Below, piece after piece: positions 1-7,117 of a DNA stretch of 64,000 nucleotides. The DNA comes from Lachnospiraceae bacterium XBD2001 (GTDB taxonomy: Bacteria; Bacillota; Clostridia; Lachnospirales; Lachnospiraceae), in the NCBI GenBank assembly GCA_900116395.1, contig FPAN01000006.1, forward strand, positions 1 to 64,000, in the 5' to 3' direction. The notes beneath the pieces were generated by a model, which was given only the letters and a program-made list of their open reading frames with translations, did not search any database and had not been told where the DNA came from. Positions within the stretch are counted from its first letter, which is position 1. Each line of letters opens with the position of its first letter. Position numbers and translations under genes: made by a program.

Positions 1-255
<255 letters not shown>

Positions 256-320
256 TAGTAGGTCAATGTATAGCAAAGTTTTTTCGAATCTGTGTGAAGT
301 TTTGAAGGTATGTTTATTAA

Positions 321-394
321 GGCCCAGTGGCTCAGTTGGTTAGAGCGCCGCCCTGTCACGGCGGAGGTCCTCGGTTCAAGTCCGTGCTGGGTCG
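321..394 (+). tRNA. tRNA-Asp (GTC)
   Basis: 74-nt cloverleaf with acceptor GGCCCAG/CTGGGTC, discriminator G, and anticodon GTC in loop CTGTCAC. The sequence continues TTCC, so CCA is not encoded. It is the first of a six-tRNA cluster behind the 23S gene, probably co-transcribed with it. Confidence 0.95.
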
Positions 395-413
395 TTCCTT
401 ATTAAGAAAATAT

Positions 414-486
414 GGGATCTTAGCTCAGCTGGGAGAGCATCTGCCTTACAAGCAGAGGGTCATAGGTTCGAGCCCTATAGGTCCCA
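414..486 (+). tRNA. tRNA-Val (TAC)
   Basis: 73-nt cloverleaf, acceptor GGGATCT/AGGTCCC, discriminator A, anticodon loop CTTACAA giving anticodon TAC. No encoded CCA. Lies 19 nt after tRNA-Asp. Confidence 0.95.
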
Positions 487-489
487 TTT

Positions 490-562
490 GCCGACGTGGC
501 TCAATTGGCAGAGCAGCTGATTTGTAATCAGCAGGTTATCGGTTCAAGTCCGATCGTCGGCT
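490..562 (+). tRNA. tRNA-Thr (TGT)
   Basis: 73-nt cloverleaf, acceptor GCCGACG/CGTCGGC, discriminator T, anticodon loop TTTGTAA giving anticodon TGT. Only 3 nt separate it from tRNA-Val, so the pair must be processed from one transcript. No encoded CCA. Confidence 0.95.
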
Positions 563-583
563 TCAAATTGAATAATTTGATAT

Positions 584-664
584 GGGTGGTTTCCCGAGTG
601 GCCAAAGGGGACAGACTGTAAATCTGCTGCATTTGCTTCGGTGGTTCGAATCCACCACCACCCA
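584..664 (+). tRNA. tRNA-Tyr (GTA)
   Basis: 81-nt class II tRNA with a long variable arm. Acceptor GGGTGGT/ACCACCC, discriminator A, anticodon loop CTGTAAA giving anticodon GTA. No encoded CCA. Confidence 0.95.
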
Positions 665-696
665 TTTAGCCGTAAGGCTAATTTTTTTATGAATAT

Positions 697-770
697 CGCG
701 GGATGGAGCAGTCTGGAAGCTCGCCGGGCTCATAACCCGGAGGTCATAGGTTCAAATCCTATTCCCGCAA
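697..770 (+). tRNA. initiator tRNA-fMet (CAT)
   Basis: 74 nt. Both initiator hallmarks are visible: the C1-A72 mismatch at the acceptor top (CGCGGGA against TCCCGCA) and three G-C pairs (GGG/CCC) under the anticodon loop CTCATAA. No encoded CCA. Confidence 0.95.
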
Positions 771-776
771 CTACTT

Positions 777-849
<73 letters not shown>

Positions 850-876
850 TACTTTATGAGATTTTTAGTTTTCATC

Positions 877-902
877 GTCAGTCCTTGTGACTGGCTTTTT
901 TT
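877..902 (+). terminator. rho-independent terminator of the rRNA/tRNA operon
   Basis: Stem 877-883 / 889-895 (core CAGTC/GACTG) with loop CTTGT, followed by seven T. It closes the rRNA-tRNA transcription unit. Confidence 0.8.
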
Positions 903-943
903 ATACCTAAAATAGGGATAAACGGCTTTCATCTACAGGTTGA

Positions 944-972
944 TTGACAAACCAAGGGGCAAATCATAAGAT
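944..972 (+). promoter_or_regulatory. sigma-A-type promoter of the NfeD-like gene
   Basis: TTGACA at 944-949, a 17-nt spacer, then TAAGAT at 967-972. About 38 nt upstream of the start codon. Confidence 0.65.
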
Positions 973-1010
973 GAAAGTAGGTAAAGATTCTTCACAGAAA
1001 GGGGAAAACT

Positions 1011-1490
1011 ATGGCAGACTTTTTACTATTCTTATCCGCAAACAACTCACAGGCATGGTTATATGCATGGCTCGGTATCGGGATTATCGCCTTGGTGGTT
1101 GAGCTGATTACAATTGGGCTTACTTCAATTTGGATTGTAGGCGGAGCAATTGCAGCCATTATTATCAATGTCATCGGAGGTCCGGTTTGGCTGCAGGTGA
1201 TTGTTTTCTTCCTGGTTACCTTTGTACTACTTTTCTTTACCAGACCTTGGGCAGTCAAGTACTTGAATCGACGTACAACTGCGACGAATGCAGACTCTGC
1301 CATTGGTCAGCAGGTTCGTATCTTAGAGCGGGTAGACAACATCAAAGAGACCGGTAAGGCAATGTTCAACGGTATGGAGTGGACCGCTCGTGCTGCGGAC
1401 GGGGATCAAGTCTTTGAAGTGGATGAGCTTGCGGAAGTGGTTGAGATTTCCGGAGTGAAATTACTTCTGAAGAAGATTTCCGAAGTTTAG
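1011..1490 (+). CDS. NfeD-like membrane protein (short form)
   Basis: A 159-residue protein. After a short N-terminus it has two to three hydrophobic segments (about residues 15-75), a basic stretch (RPWAVKYLNRR), and a C-terminal domain of about 70 residues opening with A-I-G-Q-Q, the layout of short NfeD proteins whose C-terminal part is an OB-fold. In the family, NfeD works with flotillin/SPFH scaffolds in membrane microdomains. No flotillin gene is adjacent here, so the partner must be elsewhere. Start supported by AAAGGGG about 8 nt upstream. Monocistronic: own promoter at 944 and terminator at 1524. Family is confident, role is inferred. Confidence 0.8.
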   Translation: MADFLLFLSANNSQAWLYAWLGIGIIALVVELITIGLTSIWIVGGAIAAIIINVIGGPVWLQVIVFFLVTFVLLFFTRPWAVKYLNRRTTATNADSAIGQQVRILERVDNIKETGKAMFNGMEWTARAADGDQVFEVDELAEVVEISGVKLLLKKISEV

Positions 1491-1523
1491 GCTCTACTTT
1501 TTCATCAAAGATAGGTATACTAT

Positions 1524-1553
1524 AGAGGATTCCATTACGGAATCCTCTTTTTT
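1524..1553 (+). terminator. rho-independent terminator after the NfeD-like gene
   Basis: Ten-base-pair stem AGAGGATTCC/GGAATCCTCT with loop ATTAC and a run of T. Confidence 0.9.
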
Positions 1554-1588
1554 ATTGGAGAAAAGAAAGTTTGATGTGAGGTTAGCGA

Positions 1589-2524
1589 ATGAATATTGTA
1601 TTTTTGGATCGTAAATCCCTTGGAAAAGATTTGGATTTAGAGCGTTTTGAGGACTTTGGTTCCGTTACCATGTATGATTTTTCTACGGTGGAGGAAGCAA
1701 GGGAGCGTGTAAAAGACGCAGACATTATTATTACCAATAAGGTTCCTATGAATGAGAATTCCCTAAAAGATGCGGATCATTTGAAGTTGATTTGTGTTAC
1801 CGCTACCGGAATTAACAACCTGGATTTGGACTATTTGGATGCGCACAATATCGCGTGGCGGAATGTTGCCGGTTATTCTACCGAGACCGTTGCGCAGCAT
1901 ACCTTTGCGCTGATGTTCTACCTTTTAGAGCATTTACACTACTACGATGCCTATGTGAAGGAAGAACGTTATGTGAATGACAAGATTTTTACTCATTTTG
2001 ACTTACCATTCCATGAATTGTCCGGTAAGACATGGGGAATTATCGGTCTTGGCGCCATTGGGAAGCGGGTGGCGGACTTGGCCAGTGCTTTTGGTGCCAA
2101 GGTGGTTTATTATTCCACTTCCGGCAAGAACCATGACTTAGATTATGAGGAAGTGGATTTGGATACCCTTCTTGCCACCAGTGACATTGTATCCGTGCAT
2201 GCGCCACTTACAGAAAACACCACGAACCTCATGGATGCTGCAGCCTTCCGTAAAATGAAGAAGAGCGCATTGTTCATCAATGTGGGTCGTGGTGCGATTG
2301 TAAACGAAGCCGATTTAGCGGATGCTCTAGAGCAGGAGGAAATCGCCGGTGCCGGATTGGATGTCCTCTGTGAGGAACCAATGGTGGAGGCGAATCCGCT
2401 GCGACGCATCAAGGATAGCAATCGTTTGATTATTACGCCGCATATTGCATGGGCGTCCATCGAGGCGAGAACGCGTTTGATGGATATTATTTATCATCAG
2501 GTGGAAGAATTCTTACAGCGGTAA
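1589..2524 (+). CDS. D-isomer-specific 2-hydroxyacid dehydrogenase (hydroxypyruvate/glycerate dehydrogenase-like)
   Basis: A 311-residue NAD(P)-dependent oxidoreductase, normal length for the family. The Rossmann motif GLGAIG lies at 153-158. The catalytic triad is complete: Arg234 in NVGRG, Glu263 in CEEP, and His285 in TPHIAWAS. The TPHIAWAS form of the His motif is common in glycerate dehydrogenase/hydroxypyruvate reductase members (HprA-like), so reduction of hydroxypyruvate or glyoxylate is the best guess. The substrate cannot be fixed from sequence. Its 3' end overlaps the convergent phospholipase-like gene by 12 nt, with no terminator between them. Confidence 0.85.
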   Translation: MNIVFLDRKSLGKDLDLERFEDFGSVTMYDFSTVEEARERVKDADIIITNKVPMNENSLKDADHLKLICVTATGINNLDLDYLDAHNIAWRNVAGYSTETVAQHTFALMFYLLEHLHYYDAYVKEERYVNDKIFTHFDLPFHELSGKTWGIIGLGAIGKRVADLASAFGAKVVYYSTSGKNHDLDYEEVDLDTLLATSDIVSVHAPLTENTTNLMDAAAFRKMKKSALFINVGRGAIVNEADLADALEQEEIAGAGLDVLCEEPMVEANPLRRIKDSNRLIITPHIAWASIEARTRLMDIIYHQVEEFLQR

Positions 2525-3499
2525 TCCACTGTCGTAACTTAAGTCCCCTAACTCCTGCAACAGGTAGTTCAGGCGGCGATAATACTCTTCCCCATATTCA
2601 TGAGTTGGAAGCAATTTTTTAGGTAAGGTGGCGATGAGGTTCTTATAGTTCTCTAAATGAAGCTCGTACGCCGCCAAGCCTTGTTCCATCAACTGGTATA
2701 CATCCTGATGGGAAGTGATGGATGGCTCCCATGGATTGTGCCACTTCAGGTGACGCAGATTGCAAGGATCCTTGTAGGCTTTGAATCCGTCGTTGGCGAC
2801 AATGCCGGATACGAAGATATGATGGCAGATCCTCTCGTCTACAAATCGTACCAGTCTCTTCTTGCGGCCCTTCGGGTCTCGCATCAATTTGTTCAACAGC
2901 CAGAAATTACAAATCGCCAGATTGACCGTTAACGGAAACATCTTATGGTCCGGATAGGTCCGTCCGATAGCGCCTGCAATCAAATGGGAGATGATGATGC
3001 GCTCCTTCGGACTAAGGGCAATGGTTGGTTCCAAAGCGAATTGGGACACATTAAGATGCATATAATGCCGTAGCAGAGCTGCATCAATGTCTGTCTCCAA
3101 AGCGACATGGATACCAAAGCTTTTGGTAAAGTCATCCTTGTAGGTCATTTTCTTGGCACGATAATGGATGTATGGATGGCATACAGTATCGAAACTATAG
3201 TGTCCCATAAAGCCGGCGATGTAGGCGTCTGCGATATCCCGATCCGTCTTCGTCAGTAGCCGGTTCCTTGTAAAAACAAGACTATCGATGAATCCAAGCG
3301 TGGCAGTATTATGCATAATTGTACCAATATTACCGCGATGAAATAGATGTGCGGGAGCAAAATAGAAAAACAAATCCGGTCCCTGCTGGCCCAATTGATA
3401 GCAGGTCTTATGCTCCTTAATACATCGTAATTCCCCGGCTGTTTTGCAGGATGTTAAGGCATTCTGACCAAAGATAAAATGTGAACGAAAGCCCGGCAT
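2513..3499 (-). CDS. zinc-dependent phospholipase C-like protein
   Basis: 328 residues. The pattern Q-G-P-D-L-F-F, then GHYSFDTVCHPYIHY and a later H-x-x-x-E-x-D-I-D, matches the metal-binding His/Asp/Glu layout of the bacterial zinc-dependent phospholipase C family. No signal peptide is seen: the N-terminus starts directly with MPGFRSH, where the His is probably a metal ligand. It therefore probably acts inside the cell, unlike secreted clostridial alpha-toxins, and toxin function should not be inferred. RBS GGAGG precedes the ATG. Many Clostridia carry such cytosolic members of unknown substrate. Confidence 0.75.
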   Translation of the reverse strand: MPGFRSHFIFGQNALTSCKTAGELRCIKEHKTCYQLGQQGPDLFFYFAPAHLFHRGNIGTIMHNTATLGFIDSLVFTRNRLLTKTDRDIADAYIAGFMGHYSFDTVCHPYIHYRAKKMTYKDDFTKSFGIHVALETDIDAALLRHYMHLNVSQFALEPTIALSPKERIIISHLIAGAIGRTYPDHKMFPLTVNLAICNFWLLNKLMRDPKGRKKRLVRFVDERICHHIFVSGIVANDGFKAYKDPCNLRHLKWHNPWEPSITSHQDVYQLMEQGLAAYELHLENYKNLIATLPKKLLPTHEYGEEYYRRLNYLLQELGDLSYDSGLPL

Positions 3500-3702
3500 A
3501 GTAACCCCTCCTTTTGTGGATTTTCGCCTTTGTAGCGAGAAATCCTTCCTCTAACTACAGTATAGTGGAAAGTCCGGGAAAAGAACACCGGATTTTCATC
3601 CTAAATGTAGGGTTTGAAAAAGATTTACCACAATAAAATGCGGTTGAAAGATTTAGTTGAAACGTATTACAATAAAATCAGTCTTGCGAGAGGGGAACAT
3701 CT

Positions 3703-5121
3703 ATGTTTACAGGTAGAATAGCGCAATTAGCGACTTTAAATTCTTTTGCGGAAGATGATGATCTTTCGCTTTTTGTTCTATATGGTCGACAGGGAATGGG
3801 AAAGACAACGTTGTTACGCCATTTCTTAGAGGACCGCAAACACATCTTTTTTACAGCATATCCCACCACCGGAACCGGCGAGTTGAAGCTTCTGGCTGCA
3901 GCTGTAGGCGTGGAATGGAAGGATGGGCTGACATTAGAGAACATCTTAGATCATGTTACCGCTATGGCAGAGGCAGAGCCTCTTTGGTTGGTGATGGATC
4001 ATTACCCGAATTTTGTAAAGGCAGAGGACAATTTTGCCCAGGTTCTGCACGATTATGTGAAGGTACAGTGGGCCGGACTTCCGATTAAGGTGGTATTCTG
4101 CGGAGATGCCTACATTCTGATGGACAAGCAGGTATTATCCAAGAAGTCCGTATGGAAGGACATTCCGATGGATTCCATGGAGCTTGGTGCACTTGGCTTC
4201 TACGAAGCACAGGAGTTCATGCCGAGTGCTTCTGCCGAGGAGCAGGCGTTCATCTACGGCATTACCGGCGGTATTCCGTATCATCTGGAACGGGTTGCTG
4301 CCTACATTGAGGCGCATCACGGTGAAGAAGATGCGCTGTATCGTATGACGGAGATGGTTTATCTGGCTGCGGAGGATGATGCAACCTTGCTTCCGGAGAA
4401 GACCATTCAGACGGAGCTTCGTGAGTTATCCTACTATAACTGCATGCTGGAGACCCTGGCTAGTGGCAAGAACCGTGTAAACGCCATCTCCGAAGTGGTT
4501 GGTAAGCCGAAGGACGTGGTGGTTCCGTACATGAATACCTTAATGTCCATCGGTGTGGTTCAGAAGGAGAATCCGGTTACAGAGCCGACGAACCGCAAGA
4601 AGACACGGTATTCCATCGTGAACACCCACGATTTATTCTGGTATCGCTTCGTGGTTCCGAATATGGATTGCTATTTTTCCGGCGCCAAGGAAGAGCTTTG
4701 GAAGCGCATTGCCGGCGGGGATTTGCCGGAATATATGGACCGGGTGTTCATCAATATGTGCCGGGAGTACTTAGAGCGCAAGGCTGCCAAGGAAGAGTTG
4801 CCATTCTCCATCGAAGCCATCGGTAACTGGTGGGAAAACGATGAAGAGAATAAGAGCTCCGAAGGTTTTGATTTGGTTGCACTGGGTAAGGTTGAGGGCA
4901 AGAGCAACATCGCTTTTGCACGGTGCTACTACAATGATGAGCCGATTGGCATCGCAACCCTGAAGGAACTGATTGACTTAACCAAACATGTAAAAGACAA
5001 AAACAACGCCTTTTACTTAATCTTTTCCAGAAGCGGTTTCCATGAGAATACCAAGACCGTAGCCGCAACAATTAAGAATATTATGCTGATTTCTCTTGAG
5101 GACATCTGCAGTTTCCGTTAG
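3703..5121 (+). CDS. ATP-binding protein of the archaeal-ATPase/DUF234 type
   Basis: 472 residues. Walker A GRQGMGKTT at 28-36. Walker B-like LWLVMDH at about residue 100, with His where the catalytic Glu usually follows Asp. A winged-helix-like middle comes next, then a C-terminal DUF234-type region containing GFDLVAL. Family members are STAND-like P-loop ATPases fused to a PD-(D/E)xK-related domain, and their roles are mostly unknown. Here the expected E-x-K of that fold reads F-A-R after the DLVA strand, so nuclease activity is doubtful. RBS GAGAGGGG lies 7-8 nt before the ATG. Stands alone between a divergent gene and the transketolase operon. Confidence 0.7.
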   Translation: MFTGRIAQLATLNSFAEDDDLSLFVLYGRQGMGKTTLLRHFLEDRKHIFFTAYPTTGTGELKLLAAAVGVEWKDGLTLENILDHVTAMAEAEPLWLVMDHYPNFVKAEDNFAQVLHDYVKVQWAGLPIKVVFCGDAYILMDKQVLSKKSVWKDIPMDSMELGALGFYEAQEFMPSASAEEQAFIYGITGGIPYHLERVAAYIEAHHGEEDALYRMTEMVYLAAEDDATLLPEKTIQTELRELSYYNCMLETLASGKNRVNAISEVVGKPKDVVVPYMNTLMSIGVVQKENPVTEPTNRKKTRYSIVNTHDLFWYRFVVPNMDCYFSGAKEELWKRIAGGDLPEYMDRVFINMCREYLERKAAKEELPFSIEAIGNWWENDEENKSSEGFDLVALGKVEGKSNIAFARCYYNDEPIGIATLKELIDLTKHVKDKNNAFYLIFSRSGFHENTKTVAATIKNIMLISLEDICSFR

Positions 5122-5189
5122 GATTGTCATGATTTGACAGTGACTTTACAAGGTTGGCAAGAAATGAAATGTGTTTTGCCACACAAGTG

Positions 5190-5198
5190 TGCTATAAT
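5190..5198 (+). promoter_or_regulatory. extended -10 promoter of the transketolase operon
   Basis: TGCTATAAT, a consensus extended -10, 64 nt upstream of the start codon. The -35 region 17 nt upstream (GTGTTT) is weak, as is usual for extended -10 promoters. Confidence 0.6.
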
Positions 5199-5261
5199 GA
5201 CGTCGCAATAAGAAACTCGCTTGGCGAGATGTAGTATCAAAAGGGAAGAAAGGGAACACAA

Positions 5262-6101
5262 ATGACAAATTTGGAATTGCAAAAAAAAGCAGTTGAGATT
5301 CGTAAGGGAATCATCGAAGGTGTTCATGCTGCAAAGTCCGGTCATCCGGGCGGATCACTTTCCGCAACAGAGGTTTTTACCTATCTGTACTTTGAAGAGA
5401 TGAATATCGACCCGAAGGATCCGAAGAAGGCAGACAGAGACCGTTTCGTATTGTCCAAGGGACATACTGCACCGGGTCTGTACTCTGCACTGGCAAACCG
5501 CGGATTTTTCCCGGTAGAGGACTTAAAGACTTTGCGTCACGTAGGTTCTCACCTTCAGGGACATCCATGCGTTACCCATACACCGGGTATTGATGCTTCC
5601 TCAGGATCCTTGGGACAGGGCATTTCTATCGCAACAGGAATGGCTCTTTCCGCAAAGCTTTCCAATGAGTCTTATCGCGTATATGCCCTGCTTGGTGATG
5701 GTGAAATCCAGGAAGGCCAGGTATGGGAGGCTGCGATGTTTGCAGGATTCCGTAAGTTGGATAACCTGTGCATCATCGTGGACAACAACAACCTGCAGAT
5801 TGACGGACCGGTTTCCGAAGTAAACTCTCCGTATCCAATCGCTGATAAGTTCCGTGCATTCAACTTCCATGTCATCGAAGTTGCTGACGGTAATGATTTC
5901 GAGCAGTTACGTGCTGCTTTTGACGAGGCTAAGGCTACCAAGGGTGCTCCTACTGCAATCGTTATGAAGACAGTAAAGGGCAAGGGTGTCTCCTTCATGG
6001 AGAACCAGGTTGGCTGGCACGGCAAGGCTCCGAACGACGAGCAGTATGAGCAGGCAATGGAAGAATTGAAGAAAGCAGGTGAAGCATTATGTCAGATGTA
6101 A
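5262..6101 (+). CDS. transketolase, N-terminal (thiamine diphosphate-binding) subunit
   Basis: 279 residues, the N-terminal half of a split transketolase. It carries KSGHPGGSLS near residue 26 and the thiamine diphosphate/Mg motif GDGEIQEG ending in DNNNLQ. Together with the next gene it forms an enzyme transferring two-carbon ketol units between pentose phosphate sugars. RBS AAGGGAA lies 10-11 nt before the ATG. Its last 13 nt overlap the next start, pointing to translational coupling and stoichiometric assembly. Split transketolases are common in Clostridia. Confidence 0.93.
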   Translation: MTNLELQKKAVEIRKGIIEGVHAAKSGHPGGSLSATEVFTYLYFEEMNIDPKDPKKADRDRFVLSKGHTAPGLYSALANRGFFPVEDLKTLRHVGSHLQGHPCVTHTPGIDASSGSLGQGISIATGMALSAKLSNESYRVYALLGDGEIQEGQVWEAAMFAGFRKLDNLCIIVDNNNLQIDGPVSEVNSPYPIADKFRAFNFHVIEVADGNDFEQLRAAFDEAKATKGAPTAIVMKTVKGKGVSFMENQVGWHGKAPNDEQYEQAMEELKKAGEALCQM

Positions 6102-7024
6102 AGATTGCAACCAGAGACAGCTATGGTAACGCATTGGTAGAGCTGGGCAAGGAGCATGACGATCTCTTCGTTTTGGATGCAGATCTGGCAGAAGCTACCA
6201 AGACCGGCATTTTTAAGAAGGCTTTCCCGGAGCGTCACATTGATTGTGGTATCCAGGAATGTGATATGGTAGGCATTGCAGCAGGTATGGCAGCAACCGG
6301 TAAGGTTCCGTTCTGCTCCAGCTTCGCAATGTTTGCAGCCGGACGTGCATACGAGCAGGTTCGTAACTCCGTAGCATATCCGCATTTTAACGTAAAAATC
6401 GGAGCAACTCACGCAGGTATCTCTGTTGGTGAAGATGGTGCCAGCCATCAGTGCTTGGAGGATTTGGCATTAATGCGTGCCATTCCGGGTATGGTTGTTT
6501 TGAATCCGGCAGATGATATCGAAGCGAAGGCTGCTGTTCGTGCAGCTTACGAGTACGAAGGACCGGTTTACTTACGCTTTGGTCGTTTGGCTGTTCCGGT
6601 CATCAACGACAACGCAGATTACAAGTTCGAGATCGGTAAGGGTATTACTCTGAAGGAAGGCAGCGATGTTACCATTATCGCTACCGGTTTGGAAGTTGGC
6701 GAGTCCTTAGAGGCTGCTAAGATGTTAGAAGCTGACGGCGTAAGCGCTGAGGTCATCAACATCCACACTATTAAGCCTTTGGATGTTGACTTGGTTGTAA
6801 AGAGTGCAGCAAAGACCGGCAAGGTTGTTACGGTTGAGGAGCATTCTATTATCGGTGGCTTGGGCGGCGCTGTTGCTGAGGCATTGTCTGAGAACTGCCC
6901 AACCAAGATGCTTCGTATCGGTGTTCATGACACCTTCGGTGAGTCCGGCCCGGCTGTAGAGCTTCTGAAGAAGTACGAGTTGGATGCAGCAGGCATTTAC
7001 AAGCAGATTAAGGCATTTTTGTAA
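6089..7024 (+). CDS. transketolase, C-terminal subunit
   Basis: 311 residues covering the pyrimidine-binding and C-terminal domains of transketolase. The catalytic Glu of the pyrimidine domain lies in the segment GIQECDMVGIAAGMA. EDGASHQ and the C-terminal G-E-S-G-P-A are also recognisable. It overlaps the N-terminal subunit gene by 13 nt in another frame. A strong terminator follows at 7037, so the two genes form a complete operon. Confidence 0.93.
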   Translation: MSDVKIATRDSYGNALVELGKEHDDLFVLDADLAEATKTGIFKKAFPERHIDCGIQECDMVGIAAGMAATGKVPFCSSFAMFAAGRAYEQVRNSVAYPHFNVKIGATHAGISVGEDGASHQCLEDLALMRAIPGMVVLNPADDIEAKAAVRAAYEYEGPVYLRFGRLAVPVINDNADYKFEIGKGITLKEGSDVTIIATGLEVGESLEAAKMLEADGVSAEVINIHTIKPLDVDLVVKSAAKTGKVVTVEEHSIIGGLGGAVAEALSENCPTKMLRIGVHDTFGESGPAVELLKKYELDAAGIYKQIKAFL

Positions 7025-7036
7025 AAAGAATCTTTG

Positions 7037-7071
7037 GAACCGGAAGTGATGGTGCTTCCGGTTCTTTTTTT
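7037..7071 (+). terminator. rho-independent terminator of the transketolase operon
   Basis: Ten-base-pair stem GAACCGGAAG/CTTCCGGTTC, eight-base loop and seven T. Confidence 0.9.
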
Positions 7072-7117
7072 GCAAAAAAGGATTCGAAGAGGATGTCGGT
7101 TGTTGTATAATAAATCC

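Noticed and set aside
327-527. Plus-strand open frame across tRNA-Asp, tRNA-Val and tRNA-Thr
   Set aside because: It lies entirely over well-folded tRNA genes and has no RBS.
2513-3499. Secreted alpha-toxin-type phospholipase C
   Set aside because: No signal peptide and no C-terminal C2-like domain. Only the metal-binding family fold is supported.
7034-7117. N-terminal extension of the PBP from ATG 7034
   Set aside because: The codons fall within the transketolase terminator and add a non-homologous tail.
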